Shown: in pieces, positions 34,885 to 44,605 of the stretch
How positions within the stretch are numbered: the stretch's first letter is position 1
Layout of the letters: every line of letters begins with the position of its first letter
NCBI RefSeq assembly: GCF_028688855.1
Contig: NZ_JAQTXI010000007.1
Location: 1 to 64,000 of the forward strand
Source of the DNA: Neomegalonema sp.
GTDB lineage: Bacteria; Pseudomonadota; Alphaproteobacteria; Rhodobacterales; Rhodobacteraceae
Reading direction: 5' to 3'
DNA: 64,000 nt
Position numbers and translations under genes: made by a program
Notes under the pieces: model-generated
What the model was told of the DNA's origin: nothing
Databases searched by the model: none
What the model saw: the letters and a program-made list of their open reading frames with translations, nothing else

Positions 34885-35895
34885 TCAGCGGATGGCGTAG
34901 ATCTGGTCGAAGATTCCGCCATCCGAGAAATGTTCGTCCTGAGCCCTGGTCCAGCCGCCGAAGGTGTCGTCGATGGTGAAGAGCTCGACCTTGGCGAAGC
35001 TGTCGGCGTATTTCGCCAGCACTTCGGGGTTGCGCGGACGGTAGTAATGCTTCGCCGCGATCTCCTGACCTTCGGGGCTGTAGAGCTCCGTCAGATAGGC
35101 CGTCGCCACGTCGCGCGTGCCGTGGCGGTCGACGTTGCCGTCCACCACCGCCACCGAGGGCTCCGCGAGGATCGACACCGAAGGCGTCACGATCTCGAAG
35201 TTCTCCGGGCCCAGCTCGTTGATCGCGAGATAGGCTTCGTTCTCCCAGGCCAGCAGCACGTCGCCGATGCCCCGCTCCACGAAGGTCGTCGTCGAGCCGC
35301 GCGCGCCGGTGTCCAGAACCTTCACGTTGCGGAAGATGTCGCCGACGAACTTCTTCGCCGCCGCCTCGTCGCCGCCCGGCTGACGCAGCGCGTAGCCCCA
35401 GGCCGCGAGGTAGTTCCAGCGCGCGCCGCCCGAAGTCTTGGGATTGGGCGTGATGACCTCGACGCCCGGCTTGACCAGATCGCCCCAATCGTTGATCCCC
35501 TTGGGATTGCCCTTGCGCACGAGAAACACGATGGTCGAGGTGTAGGGGGCGGAGTTGTCGGCGAGTTCGCCGATCCAGCCCTCGGCCAGGAGGTTGCGGC
35601 CATGGAGGCGCAGGGCGTCGACGTCATAGGCGAGGGCGAGGGTGACCACGTCGGCCTCCAGCCCTTCGATGACGGAGCGGGCCTGTTTGCCGGATCCGCC
35701 ATGGGACTGGCGGATGGTGACGTCGTCGCCGGTCTTGTCCTTCCAGAGCCTGGCGAAATGGGCGTTGTAGTCCTGATAGAATTCGCGCGTGGGATCATAG
35801 GAGACGTTGAGCAGCGTGATGGAGGCCGCGAAGGCCTGAGCCGAAGCCGCCGCCAGAAGCGCGGAGAGAGCCGCGGTCTTGAGGAATTTGCGCAT
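34885..35895 (-). CDS. sbp: Sulfate-binding periplasmic protein Sbp/CysP
   Basis: A 336-residue type II binding protein. A Sec signal peptide ([20 protein letters not shown], cleavage after AFA near residue 24) precedes [19 protein letters not shown], the family-defining start of mature Sbp/Cys[37 protein letters not shown] and [20 protein letters not shown] follow. These contain the serine and backbone groups that hold sulfate. First gene of the sbp-cysTWA operon. Whether thiosulfate is also taken up cannot be told. Confidence 0.94.
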   Translation of the reverse strand: MRKFLKTAALSALLAAASAQAFAASITLLNVSYDPTREFYQDYNAHFARLWKDKTGDDVTIRQSHGGSGKQARSVIEGLEADVVTLALAYDVDALRLHGRNLLAEGWIGELADNSAPYTSTIVFLVRKGNPKGINDWGDLVKPGVEVITPNPKTSGGARWNYLAAWGYALRQPGGDEAAAKKFVGDIFRNVKVLDTGARGSTTTFVERGIGDVLLAWENEAYLAINELGPENFEIVTPSVSILAEPSVAVVDGNVDRHGTRDVATAYLTELYSPEGQEIAAKHYYRPRNPEVLAKYADSFAKVELFTIDDTFGGWTRAQDEHFSDGGIFDQIYAIR

Positions 35896-36463
35896 GAAGG
35901 GATCGCCTTTCCGTTCCAGGGTCTCCCGAACCGCTAACGATCCGCAGGCGAGGCGCGAACAAAGCCTTTATGCGAAGCTTATTCCTGTTCATGAAAATGA
36001 AAGAATTCCGTCATGAATATGCCGAATCAATCTGAGCATCCTGAAGAATCGTCAACGACTCCGTCGGCTTCCTGCGGATTTCCGATTTGATCTTTCCTCA
36101 TCTGCTTATGCGGCGGGGCTCGTGAGCCAAACTGTCGCAGCGGCCGCGCCGTGAAGCGGAGCCTCCGGGCCTCTCTTCCGCATCGGTCCCGGCCCCTGAT
36201 TCCGGGGGCGCCCCGCGCGTCGGAGGCGAAGTCCATCCCTCGCCGTTCCTTTCGGCCTCTCGCCGCGCGAGATGAGAATAACCGGCCTCGGGAGGCGGAT
36301 CCGGACGGAGATTCTCAAGAAGAATTCAGACCGGATTTCGAAAAAACCGGGATTACCTGCTGAACATGACACAGGATTCCTTCATGATGATCCGGCTCCG
36401 CAGGATGATTTCGATACGGAAGCCTGCGGAATATTACGGATCCGGAGATGAGGAGTTCATTTC
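35896..36463. other. 568-bp divergent intergenic region, sbp / multicopper oxidase
   Basis: No coding sequence is convincing here; all short frames are Arg-rich or out of keeping with local codon use. Base composition falls markedly between 35940 and 36060 and between 36270 and 36460. TTCATGAA at 35987-35994 and TCATGA at 36012-36017 lie in the part upstream of sbp, and could belong to its promoter. An 8-bp inverted repeat precedes the oxidase gene (36397-36430). Confidence 0.55.
36397..36430 (+). promoter_or_regulatory. Inverted repeat in multicopper-oxidase leader
   Basis: TCCGCAGG at 36397-36404 and CCTGCGGA at 36423-36430 are perfect complements with an 18-bp spacer, 34 bp before the ATG. 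It does not match the spaced dyads of CueR. It could be an operator or a leader hairpin. Confidence 0.35.
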
Positions 36464-38761
36464 ATGTTTCTGCGAAGCTTCGCCCTGTCCGCCTTTTCGG
36501 GATTCCTGGTCGCAGCGCCCGCCGCCGTGGTTCAGGCGCAGGTCCAGACCGTGGAGGATCCGAGGACGCTGGTCCCCGAGCGGGCGACGGTCGAGACCCC
36601 GCCTCCTCTGACGCCCGGCGCGCCGGGACAACGCCGCGTCGCGCCGCCCGAGCCCGGCCGCATCGAGCCTCCCGCCTTCCGCTCCAGCGACGATCCGGGC
36701 GTCGACCTCTACATCCGGATGCTGCCCTCGCGGATCTGGAATCCCAACACGCGGCGTTTCGACCAGGTGTCGCATCGCGGCTATTCCCGGACCGGCGCCG
36801 GAACGCCGGGCGCCGAGGCGCTCAACGCCTATCACGTGCCGCCCATCGAGGCCCGGCCCGGCGAAACCGTGCGGATCAACATCCGCAACCAGCTGCCCCC
36901 GGAGCCCGGTTGCGACCATGATCCCGCGCTCATGAACTTCCCCGACCGCATGGGATGCCGCAACGACACCAACAATCACTTTCACGGCGGCTGGGTGAAT
37001 CCGGAAGGCAATTCCGACAACGTCCTGCGCATCCTGAAGCCCGATCCTGTCTTCATCCATGAATATGAATACAACATCCCTCACGACCATCCGGCGGGCA
37101 CCTTCTGGTATCATCCGCATGTCCATGGCTCGACCGCGATCCAGGTCGGCAGCGGCATGGCGGGCGCCCTGATCGTCTATGGCGACCGCTGGCCCGCCGC
37201 CCGTCCCGACGGAAGCTTCCGTCCCGGAGACGTCGACGTGCTGCTCCGCGACGCCGAAGGACGGAGCATCCCGGACCGCGTCTTCCTGCTCCAGCAGATC
37301 CAGTATTCCTGCGACCTCGCCGCCGACGGATCCCCCAAGCCGCCCGCCGAGCGCTGGAATTGCGCCGAAGGCGAAACCGGCGGCCTCAACGATTATACGG
37401 CCTTCCTCAATCCGGGCCCGCAATGGGACGCCTCCGCCCGCTTCACCACGGTCAACGGCGCGGTGGCCTCGCCTCTGGCCCAGGCGGCGCGCGCCGGACA
37501 GCCCGAACGCTGGCGCTTCATCCACGGCGGATTCTCCGCTTCGGCCAACGTCCGGATCTTCCCCCGCAAACGCCCCGAAACCCTGACTCCCGGCGTGGCG
37601 ACCCTCTTCCAGGCCACGGCGGCGCGCGATCAGCAGGAGACCGTCGACCGCGAATGCGCCACCGAAGGCGAGCCGCTGCCCATGTTCGAGATCGCCGCCG
37701 ACGGACTCACCCGGCCCTCGATCCTGCGGACGGACTCGCGCGAGATGCATCCGGGCTATCGCAGCGACGTGCTCGTCTCCTTCCCGCAGCCCGAAGAAGG
37801 CGGGGTGGGAGAATATTGCGTGATCGACGCGGGCGTCGGCGAGGATCGCGGCGTGCCGGGCTCGCATCTGTCGCGGCGGCTGCTCTTCACCGTGACGGTC
37901 GAGCCGGCGGACCAGCCGGTCGAGAACGATCCCGAGCAGGCCATCCGCGCCATGCTGGCCGAAGCCGCCGAAGCCTCGGAGTCCGGAGAGCTCGCCGCGC
38001 GGATCCAGGCCGATCTGGCCGAGATGAAGCTGACGCTCTTCACGCCCCACGCCTCCCTCGCGGAGGAGGAGGTGGACAATCACCAGCATGTCCGCTTCAA
38101 CCTTCTGGGCTCGACCCAGGCCTTTCCCGAAGGGCTGGATCCGCCCGTGGCCCAGGGCGCCGGAATCGCCTACGAGAAGACGGATTCGCCCGCTTCTCCC
38201 GCCGCCTGGGAGTACCGGCGCTTCACCGGCCATGAGTCCGAAAACATCGAGCTCACCCTCGGCGACACGGATGAATGGCGCCTGACCACCAACGACGTGC
38301 TCCATCCCTTCCACATCCACGTGAACCCCTTCGAGATCATCGCGGCGAACCTCCAGCAGACGGCGCCCGACGGAACCGTCTCCACCCTCGACCTGACGCA
38401 GACCCCGACCTATCTCGACGCCGCCGGAGTCGAGCAGCCTTCGCATTATTTCGGCATGAAGGGCGTGTTCAAGGACACCATCCTGACCCAACCCGGCGTG
38501 ACGGTGGTGGTCCGCTCGCATTACCGGCGTTACGTCGGGGCCTTCGTGCTGCATTGCCATATCCTCTATCACGAGGACGGCGGCATGATGCGCAAGGTCG
38601 TCATCCGCGATCCGGGCCATGTGGCCCATGATCTCGGCGGAGGTGGCGGCGGACACGGAGGCCATGGCGGAGAACAGCCCCAGCCTCAGCCTCCGTCTCC
38701 TGCGGAAAGCTTCTCGCGGCTGCTCGCCCTGCTGCTGGGCTGGGGATGGCTCTGGGGCTGA
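36464..38761 (+). CDS. Secreted three-domain multicopper oxidase
   Basis: A 765-residue multicopper oxidase. A signal peptide of about 25 residues ends near AVVQAQ. The four copper-binding blocks are complete: NNHFHGGW, WYHPHVHG, HPFHIHVNP, and HCHILYHEDGGMM, which supplies the type 1 Cys-His and the Met axial ligand. There are more than 200 extra residues compared with CotA or CueO, mostly between the second and third cupredoxin domains. After the last block comes a Gly/His-rich stretch (GGGGGGHGGHGG), a Pro/Gln linker and a short hydrophobic end (LLALLLGWGWLWG). Substrate (phenols, metals or bilirubin) is not predictable. GAGGAG precedes the ATG. Confidence 0.9.
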   Translation: MFLRSFALSAFSGFLVAAPAAVVQAQVQTVEDPRTLVPERATVETPPPLTPGAPGQRRVAPPEPGRIEPPAFRSSDDPGVDLYIRMLPSRIWNPNTRRFDQVSHRGYSRTGAGTPGAEALNAYHVPPIEARPGETVRINIRNQLPPEPGCDHDPALMNFPDRMGCRNDTNNHFHGGWVNPEGNSDNVLRILKPDPVFIHEYEYNIPHDHPAGTFWYHPHVHGSTAIQVGSGMAGALIVYGDRWPAARPDGSFRPGDVDVLLRDAEGRSIPDRVFLLQQIQYSCDLAADGSPKPPAERWNCAEGETGGLNDYTAFLNPGPQWDASARFTTVNGAVASPLAQAARAGQPERWRFIHGGFSASANVRIFPRKRPETLTPGVATLFQATAARDQQETVDRECATEGEPLPMFEIAADGLTRPSILRTDSREMHPGYRSDVLVSFPQPEEGGVGEYCVIDAGVGEDRGVPGSHLSRRLLFTVTVEPADQPVENDPEQAIRAMLAEAAEASESGELAARIQADLAEMKLTLFTPHASLAEEEVDNHQHVRFNLLGSTQAFPEGLDPPVAQGAGIAYEKTDSPASPAAWEYRRFTGHESENIELTLGDTDEWRLTTNDVLHPFHIHVNPFEIIAANLQQTAPDGTVSTLDLTQTPTYLDAAGVEQPSHYFGMKGVFKDTILTQPGVTVVVRSHYRRYVGAFVLHCHILYHEDGGMMRKVVIRDPGHVAHDLGGGGGGHGGHGGEQPQPQPPSPAESFSRLLALLLGWGWLWG

Positions 38762-38885
38762 ACAGGAACGGGGGCTCGGGAGGGAGAAGGCTGCATGGGC
38801 TTGTCGCCCGCGCTCCGCGACAGCTACAAGAGGGCGGATTCCCCTGCGCCGACGCCGCTCCGGCGCGCGCGACGCCGAGGATGAC

Positions 38886-38910
38886 CGCGGCGCCGCCCCC
38901 TGGCGCCGCG
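38886..38910 (+). terminator. GC-rich hairpin between oxidase and aldehyde dehydrogenase genes
   Basis: CGCGGCGCC and GGCGCCGCG form a perfect 9-bp stem with a 7-nt loop, 125 bp after the oxidase stop and 18 bp before the next ATG. No U-run follows. It may end the oxidase transcript or hinder read-through into the dehydrogenase. Confidence 0.45.
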
Positions 38911-38928
38911 CAAGCCTGAGGAACACCC

Positions 38929-40368
38929 ATGCATCCCGCTTATCCCGACACCCTCCTGCTGATCGACGGCGAATGGCGGCCCTCCTCCGACGGCCGGACC
39001 ATTCCGGTCGTCAATCCGGCGACCGAAGAGGTCGTCGGCCAGGTCGCGCACGCCTCGACCGCCGATCTCGACGCCGCTCTGGCGGCTGCGGAGCGCGGCT
39101 TCGCCCTCTGGAAGGCGGTGTCGGCCCATGACCGCAGCCGCCTGATGCGGCGCGCGGCCGATCTGCTGCGCGCGCGGGTCGAGGAGCTCGCGCCGCTCAT
39201 GACCCTGGAGCAGGGCAAGCCCCTCGCCCAGAGCCGGGGCGAACTCGCCGCCGCCGCCGACGTGATCGACTGGTTCGCCGAAGAGGGACGCCGCGCCTAT
39301 GGCCAGGTGATCCCGGCCCGGGCTCCGGGCGTGCTTCAGCTGACGATCAAGGATCCGGTCGGGCCCGTGGCGGCCTTCACGCCCTGGAACTTCCCGGTCA
39401 ATCAGGTGGTGCGCAAGCTTTCGGCGGCGCTCTGCACGGGCTGTTCGATCATCGTCAAGGCGCCCGAGGAGACGCCCGCTTCTCCCGCTGGCCTGATCCG
39501 CTGCTTCGTGGACGCCGGGATTCCCGCCGGAGTGGTCAATCTGGTCTTCGGCGTTCCCGCCGAGGTCTCCAGCCATCTGATCGCCTCTCCGGTCATCCGG
39601 AAGATCTCCTTCACCGGCTCGACTCCGGTGGGCAAGCATCTGGCCTCTCTGGCCGGACGCCACATGAAGCGCGCCACCATGGAGCTCGGCGGACACGCCC
39701 CGGTGCTGGTCTTCGACGACGCCGACGTCGATGCGGCGGCGCGGCTCATGGCGACGCACAAGTTCCGCAATGCGGGCCAGGTCTGCGTCTCGCCGACGCG
39801 CTTCCTCGTGCAGGAAGGCGCGGCGGACCGCTTCCTCGAAGGCTTCGTGAAGGCCGCGGAGAAGATCCGCGTCGGCGACGGCATGGACCCCGCCACCGAC
39901 ATGGGGCCTCTGGCCAACGAACGCCGCATCCCCGCTCTGGAGCGCATGGTGAACGACGCGCAGGCTCAGGGCGGAAAGCTGAGGCTCGGCGGCGGGCGGA
40001 TCGGGAACAAGGGCTGGTTCTACGCCCCGACCATCCTGACCGACGTGCCCAAGACCGCCGAAATCATGAACGACGAGCCCTTCGGCCCCGTCGCGGTGAT
40101 CAACCGCATCCGCGACGTGGAGGAGGCGCTCGCTGAAGCCAACCGGCTGCCTTTCGGACTCGCGGCCTACGCCTTCACGAAGTCCACCGAGACCGCCCAG
40201 CGGCTGCGCGCCGAAGTGCGGGCCGGAATGCTGGCGGTCAACCATCTGGGGCTCGCCTTGCCCGAAGTGCCCTTCGGAGGGCTCGGCGAAAGCGGATACG
40301 GCACCGAAGGCGGATCCGAAGCCATCGAGGCCTATCTCGACACCCGTTTCGTCACGCAGCTTCTGTAA
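38929..40368 (+). CDS. NAD(P)-dependent succinate-semialdehyde dehydrogenase-type aldehyde dehydrogenase
   Basis: A 479-residue aldehyde dehydrogenase. It shows [31 protein letters not shown] for nucleotide binding, the general-base Glu in MELGGHAPV, and the catalytic Cys in [12 protein letters not shown]. Overall layout and the ending [19 protein letters not shown] fit the GabD/succinate-semialdehyde (or glutarate-semialdehyde) dehydrogenase subfamily. It acts in the cytoplasm. There is no GABA transaminase or other pathway gene nearby, so the physiological aldehyde is uncertain. GAGGAA lies upstream of the ATG. It converges with the TonB receptor gene. Confidence 0.85.
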   Translation: MHPAYPDTLLLIDGEWRPSSDGRTIPVVNPATEEVVGQVAHASTADLDAALAAAERGFALWKAVSAHDRSRLMRRAADLLRARVEELAPLMTLEQGKPLAQSRGELAAAADVIDWFAEEGRRAYGQVIPARAPGVLQLTIKDPVGPVAAFTPWNFPVNQVVRKLSAALCTGCSIIVKAPEETPASPAGLIRCFVDAGIPAGVVNLVFGVPAEVSSHLIASPVIRKISFTGSTPVGKHLASLAGRHMKRATMELGGHAPVLVFDDADVDAAARLMATHKFRNAGQVCVSPTRFLVQEGAADRFLEGFVKAAEKIRVGDGMDPATDMGPLANERRIPALERMVNDAQAQGGKLRLGGGRIGNKGWFYAPTILTDVPKTAEIMNDEPFGPVAVINRIRDVEEALAEANRLPFGLAAYAFTKSTETAQRLRAEVRAGMLAVNHLGLALPEVPFGGLGESGYGTEGGSEAIEAYLDTRFVTQLL

Positions 40369-40428
40369 CAGGAGGCCGACGCCTGCGCCCCCGACCGGGC
40401 GCGGGCGCATCTCCGGCGAGTCCGGCGC

Positions 40429-40455
40429 GGTCCGGGCCTTGCGCAGGCCCGAACC
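40429..40455. terminator. Hairpin between convergent dehydrogenase and receptor genes
   Basis: GGTCCGGGCCT and AGGCCCGAACC pair with one mismatch around TGCGC in the 98-bp space between the two stop codons. It can serve either transcript. Confidence 0.55.
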
Positions 40456-40466
40456 CCGACGGATCC

Positions 40467-42695
40467 TCAGAACTCGGCGTTCACGCGGAACTGGACGTTG
40501 CGCGGCTCGCCGTAGAAGTTGAAGGTGGTCGGGCCATGGGCCCGCTCGTAATATTTCTTGTCGAGCACGTTGTTGACGTTCAGCGTCAGGCTCCAGTCGT
40601 CGTTGATCCGGTAGCCCGCCGCCAGATCCGCCACCACATAGCCCGGCGCCCGGACCAGAGTCGAAGATCCGTTCGCCAGACGCACGAGGCTCGAATAATC
40701 GCTGAAGGCCCGGAAGCCGCCGCCCAGCCAGAGGCCGTCCAGCCAGCCGTCCCTTTCGTCGAAGCTGTATTTCGCCCAGACCTGCGCCATGTGATGCGGC
40801 GCGTCATATTCCAGAATGTTGGCGGTCGGACGCTCGGTGTCGGCGTAGCTGCTGTCGGTGTAGGTGTAGCCCGCCGAAAGCTGGAGCCGGTCGGTCAGGG
40901 CCCCCGAAACCTCGAATTCGACGCCCTGCTGCGTCGCCTCGCCCAGAGGAGCGGCGGCGGTCATGTCCAGAGGATCCCGCACCGCCCGGTTGCGGTCCTG
41001 GATGTGGAAATAGGCCAGGGTCGCGTTGACGCCGTCGAGGGGCTCCGCCTTCAGGCCGATCTCGTATTGGGTTCCGGTGCGCGGCTTGATGGAGTCTCCG
41101 GCGGCGGTGAGGTCGGTCTGGGGCTGGAAGATCTCGGTGTAGCTGCCGTAGAGCGAGGCGCGGTCGCTGAAATCCCAGATCGCGCCCAGATAGGGCGTGA
41201 ACTTCGCGTCGATCCTCTCGCGGTTCTGCGCCGAGAGGGCGCCCGTCGCGAGCTGGACCGTGCTTCCCTCGTTGTCGTACCAGCTCAGGCGGCCGCCGAG
41301 GATGGCCGTCAGATCCCGATGCGGCTTCACGCGCCACTGGCCGTAGAAGCCGTATTGATCGGCGTCGGCCTCGGCCCGCGTGACGTAGGAGACCGCAGGA
41401 CGCGGAATGGCGGCGTCCCAGCTCCAGAGGTTGAAGGAGCCCGCGATCTGGCCTTGCTGATTCAGGATGGTCGTCTCGTTGGAGCGGTAATCCGCGCCGA
41501 AGATCAGGTTCTGCTCCAGGCCGAAGAGGTCGAAGGGCTTGCTGACATGGGCGTCCAGAGCCATCGAGGTCTGATCATAATCGCGCGCCAGCCAGCCCAG
41601 ACGCGTCACTTCTCCCGTCGCGGAGGCCGCCGTTCCGGTGAAGGCGTAGTGCATGTCGGCGTCGGCCCTGGTGTAGATGCCCGAGACCTTGGCGTGGCCG
41701 CCGTCCTCGAACTTGTGCTCCACCTCGGCGAGATAGTCCGTCACGCGGTTGTCGAAGTAATTCCAGTCGGCGCCGGTGAAGGTCGAGACGGGAAGATCCA
41801 TCAGGGTTCCGTCGGCGTAGGTCGGCAGGCCGTTGCTCGGGGTGATGTCGCGGGCGCGGTGATGGATCGAGAGAGTCGCGGTGGTGTCCGGAGTCACGTC
41901 GGCCTGAACCACGCCGTAGACCACGCCCACCTTGTTGTCGAGGTGGTCCACCCAGCTGTCGCGCGCGCCGTAGGCCCCGATCAGGCGCCCCCGGATCGTG
42001 CCCGAGGCGTTCAGCGGGCCGCCCACGTCGCCCTCGACGCGGCGGTTGTTCCAGGAGCCCACGAGGCCGCCGAACTTCAGCTGGAACTCGTCGGTCGGCT
42101 GCTTGAGGCGCATGTTGATGGCGCCGGCGGGCTCGCCGCTGCCCGCGAAGAGCCCCGCAGGACCGCGCAGGATCTCGACGTGATCCACCACCACCAGATC
42201 CGGTTGCAGCCCGTAGAGGCTCGACAGGGGCGTGGCCAGGCCGTTCATCGAGAAGGCGTCGAATTCGAAGCCGCGCGAATAGATCGAGGAGCGCCCGTCG
42301 TCGTTGACCAGAGGCATGACGCCCGGAGTCTTGCGCATGGCGGAATCCAGCGAGGTGAAGCCGCCGTCCTCGATGCGCTGATGGGTCAGCACGGTGGTGG
42401 ATTGCGGGATCTCGCGGGGATAGCGCGTGTCCTTGTCGCCCACGCTGAGGAGGTCGGCGGCGTAGGAGGGGCTCTGTTCGGTCTCGTAGGTGGAGCCCTG
42501 GAGGAAGATGGTCTCCAGCAGGAGCGCGTTCTCCTCAGGCGAGAGAGGCGGCTCCTGCGCCCAGGCCGCAGAGGCCGCCAGCACGGCGCAGAGCGCGCAG
42601 CCGCGCGCCAGAGCGCTCCGCAGACGCAGGCCCTCCTCGCCGTCGCGCGGGATCGGGGAAGAGGGGCGCCGCAGGGGCGTCGGGTGAGGAGGCAT
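40467..42695 (-). CDS. TonB-dependent siderophore receptor
   Basis: A 742-residue outer-membrane receptor of the FhuE/FoxA-like (TonB-siderophore) family. The ATG at 42695 gives a long signal region ending ASAAWAQEPP; the frame stays open upstream but that part is not protein-like. The plug has TTVLTHQRIEDGGFTSLDSA, SRGFEFDAFSMNG and HVEILRGPAGLFAGSGEPAG. The barrel ends with GEPRNVQFRVNAEF, with a terminal Phe typical of BamA-assembled barrels. No ABC importer or regulator gene is adjacent, and I see no Fur- or Irr-like box in the upstream space. Ligand is probably a hydroxamate xenosiderophore, by family only. Confidence 0.88.
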   Translation of the reverse strand: MPPHPTPLRRPSSPIPRDGEEGLRLRSALARGCALCAVLAASAAWAQEPPLSPEENALLLETIFLQGSTYETEQSPSYAADLLSVGDKDTRYPREIPQSTTVLTHQRIEDGGFTSLDSAMRKTPGVMPLVNDDGRSSIYSRGFEFDAFSMNGLATPLSSLYGLQPDLVVVDHVEILRGPAGLFAGSGEPAGAINMRLKQPTDEFQLKFGGLVGSWNNRRVEGDVGGPLNASGTIRGRLIGAYGARDSWVDHLDNKVGVVYGVVQADVTPDTTATLSIHHRARDITPSNGLPTYADGTLMDLPVSTFTGADWNYFDNRVTDYLAEVEHKFEDGGHAKVSGIYTRADADMHYAFTGTAASATGEVTRLGWLARDYDQTSMALDAHVSKPFDLFGLEQNLIFGADYRSNETTILNQQGQIAGSFNLWSWDAAIPRPAVSYVTRAEADADQYGFYGQWRVKPHRDLTAILGGRLSWYDNEGSTVQLATGALSAQNRERIDAKFTPYLGAIWDFSDRASLYGSYTEIFQPQTDLTAAGDSIKPRTGTQYEIGLKAEPLDGVNATLAYFHIQDRNRAVRDPLDMTAAAPLGEATQQGVEFEVSGALTDRLQLSAGYTYTDSSYADTERPTANILEYDAPHHMAQVWAKYSFDERDGWLDGLWLGGGFRAFSDYSSLVRLANGSSTLVRAPGYVVADLAAGYRINDDWSLTLNVNNVLDKKYYERAHGPTTFNFYGEPRNVQFRVNAEF

Positions 42696-43025
42696 GGTCG
42701 GACTCCGGATTCCAGAAGGATCCTCCGCAGACTCCGTGGAAACGGAGCCCGGATGGATCGGCGAAGACTTGAGGGAGGAAAGCGCGACATCGCGTCTGGC
42801 TGGAGACGAGCCCTTGCTGATTCCGGTATAGGCCGGTCGGCGGAGCAGGATAAGACCGAAAAGCGGCGGGGCGCTCATCGTCTTCTTGCGTTGCAATATG
42901 GCGTCACGCCGGGGAGCCGGGCCGCAGGATCCCGGAGCGGAGCCGTTGATTTCCGGCGGCCATGGCCTCACCCTGCCCGCAGAGGGGCGCGTCCGGGCGT
43001 TCCGGCGGCTCAGGCGGGGAAGATC
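42696..43025. other. 330-bp divergent intergenic region, receptor / methyltransferase
   Basis: No gene is supported. A small hairpin, CTCCGT and ACGGAG around GGAA (42732-42747), would fold in the receptor 5' leader. I looked for iron-responsive dyads and found none. The right half is GC-rich without recognisable signals apart from the GGGGAAG ribosome-binding site before the methyltransferase. Confidence 0.5.
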
Positions 43026-43799
43026 ATGGCGGCCTCCTTCTGGAATCCCGAGCTCTACGCGGCCTTTCGCGGCCTGAGGCTGCGTCCGGCGCTGGATCTG
43101 CTGGCTCAGGCGCCCGAGCCCCCGCCGGGCGAGGCGGTGGATCTCGGCTGCGGCGACGGCGCCGTCGCGGAGGCCCTGAGGGCGCGTTTCCCCGACCGCC
43201 TCCTGACCGGACTCGATTCAAGCCCCGAGATGCTCGCCAGGGCGAAGGGCTACGACCGCCTCGAAGAAGCCGACATCGCCCGCTGGACGCCCGCAACGCC
43301 TCCCGCGCTGATCTTCTCGAACGCCGCGCTGCAATGGCTGCCCGATCACGCGGCGCTCCTGCCCCGTCTGGCGGGGCTGCTCGCGCCGGGCGGAGTCCTC
43401 GCCGCGCAGATGCCGACGAATTTCGGGGCGCCCTCGCATGTCCTCCTGCGCGAGACGGCGGCGGAGCTTTTCGCAGGCCGCTTCCCGCAGGAGCGTTCCG
43501 TCGCGCCGGTCCATCCGGCGCGCAGCTATCACGACTGGCTTGCGCCTCTGGGGCGGGTCGAGATCTGGGAGACGGAATATCTCCAGGAGCTGCCGCCCGA
43601 CGCCACGGCCCATCCGGTGCGCCGCTTCACCGAGGGAACCGCCATGCGGCCTTATCTGGCGGCGCTCTCCCCGGAGGAGGGCGCGCGGCTGACCGCCGCC
43701 TATGACGCCGCCCTCGCGGAGGCCTATCCCCTGCTGAAGGAAGGCGGCGCGCTGTTTCCCTTCCGCCGCCTGTTCCTGATCCTCCGGACGCCGGGCTGA
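43026..43799 (+). CDS. Trans-aconitate 2-methyltransferase-like SAM methyltransferase
   Basis: A 257-residue class I methyltransferase. The ATG at 43026 begins MAASFWNPELYAAFRGLRLR. The SAM-binding loop is VDLGCGDGAVAEAL, followed by GLDSSPEML, FSNAALQWLPDHAALLPRL and PGGVLAAQMPTN. The C-terminal half (SYHDWLAPLG, IWETEYLQ, PYLAAL) matches Tam, which esterifies trans-aconitate and so detoxifies this aconitase inhibitor. Cytoplasmic. It stands alone, divergent from the siderophore receptor. Confidence 0.85.
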   Translation: MAASFWNPELYAAFRGLRLRPALDLLAQAPEPPPGEAVDLGCGDGAVAEALRARFPDRLLTGLDSSPEMLARAKGYDRLEEADIARWTPATPPALIFSNAALQWLPDHAALLPRLAGLLAPGGVLAAQMPTNFGAPSHVLLRETAAELFAGRFPQERSVAPVHPARSYHDWLAPLGRVEIWETEYLQELPPDATAHPVRRFTEGTAMRPYLAALSPEEGARLTAAYDAALAEAYPLLKEGGALFPFRRLFLILRTPG

Positions 43800-43869
43800 G
43801 GCCGCGGCGGGATCTTCCGGAGGCCCGCCTTTCCCGATATGGTCGCGCGATTCATGAGGAGGAGGCTCC

Positions 43870-44562
43870 ATGGCCGAAGCTTTCGTCATTCCGCCGCCGC
43901 CGACCGCCTCGCTCGCCGTCGAGGGCGAGACGGCGCGCTTTCCGGTGGGGCGCATCTTCTGCATCGGGCGCAATTACGCCGATCACGCCCGCGAAATGGG
44001 CCATGATCCCGATCGCGAGCCGCCCTTCTTCTTCATGAAGCCCGTTTCGGCCCTGGCGACGGATGGAATCTTCCGCCTGCCCAGGGGGGCGCAGGAGGTC
44101 CATCACGAGGTCGAACTGATGGTGGCCCTGAAGTCGGGCGGCGCGGAGATCGCGCCGGAGGAGGCTCTGACGCATGTCTTCGGCTATGGCGTCGGGCTGG
44201 ACATGACCCGGCGCGATCTGCAGGCCGCGGCCAAGAAGCTCGGGCGCCCCTGGGAGACCGCCAAGGGATTCGACGGCTCGGCGCCTTGCGGGGCTCTGGT
44301 TCCGGCGGATCGGATCGGCCATCCGGCGAAGGGGGCGATCTCTCTGGCGGTGGATGGCGAGATCCGCCAGAAGGGCGACCTCGGAGACATGATCTGGGGC
44401 GCGCCCGATCTCATCGCGGCGATTTCGCGCGCCATGGCGCTGCGTCCGGGCGATCTGATCCTCACCGGCACGCCTGCGGGCGTCGGAGCCGTGCGGCCCG
44501 GCGACCGGCTCGAAGCCCGGATCGAGGGCCTGGAGGCCCTCGTGGTCGAGGTGCGGGGCTGA
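43870..44562 (+). CDS. Fumarylacetoacetate hydrolase-family protein
   Basis: A 230-residue FAH-superfamily enzyme of the short (YcgM/FAHD1) type. GRIFCIGRNYADHAREMG is the usual N-terminus, FFFMKPVSALA forms the substrate lid region, and QEVHHEVELMVAL with GYGVGLDMTRRDLQ supplies the Glu-x-Glu and Asp metal ligands. GDLILTGTPAGVGAVRPGD is the conserved end of the fold. These enzymes hydrolyse acylpyruvates, fumarylpyruvate or act as oxaloacetate decarboxylases; the substrate here is open. A strong GAGGAGGAGG ribosome site lies upstream. It converges with the giant protein gene. Confidence 0.87.
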   Translation: MAEAFVIPPPPTASLAVEGETARFPVGRIFCIGRNYADHAREMGHDPDREPPFFFMKPVSALATDGIFRLPRGAQEVHHEVELMVALKSGGAEIAPEEALTHVFGYGVGLDMTRRDLQAAAKKLGRPWETAKGFDGSAPCGALVPADRIGHPAKGAISLAVDGEIRQKGDLGDMIWGAPDLIAAISRAMALRPGDLILTGTPAGVGAVRPGDRLEARIEGLEALVVEVRG

Positions 44563-44572
44563 AGACCCGCCG

Positions 44573-44598
44573 GAGCGGCGCCTCGGGAGCCGTCGCTC
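44573..44598. terminator. Imperfect hairpin between FAH gene and giant gene
   Basis: GAGCGGCG and CGTCGCTC pair over eight positions with one G-T wobble and a 10-nt loop, in the 43-bp space between convergent stop codons. Confidence 0.45.
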
Positions 44599-44605
44599 GT
44601 CGGGT

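Noticed and set aside
35980..36020. Riboswitch upstream of the sulfate-binding protein gene
   Set aside because: I looked for SAM-II-like paired elements and did not find a convincing stem and pseudoknot. The region is short of conserved structure.
36027..36463. Small frames between sbp and the oxidase gene as hypothetical proteins
   Set aside because: Both-strand frames are short, overlap one another, start without ribosome-binding sites and use codons unlike the neighbours.
40536..43025. Upstream extension of the methyltransferase frame to 40536
   Set aside because: The part before 43026 is antisense to the TonB receptor. The methyltransferase domain begins at the ATG at 43026 with its own ribosome-binding site.
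42696..43025. Fur, RirA or Irr operator before the siderophore receptor
   Set aside because: No dyad resembling known iron-responsive boxes was found by eye on either strand.
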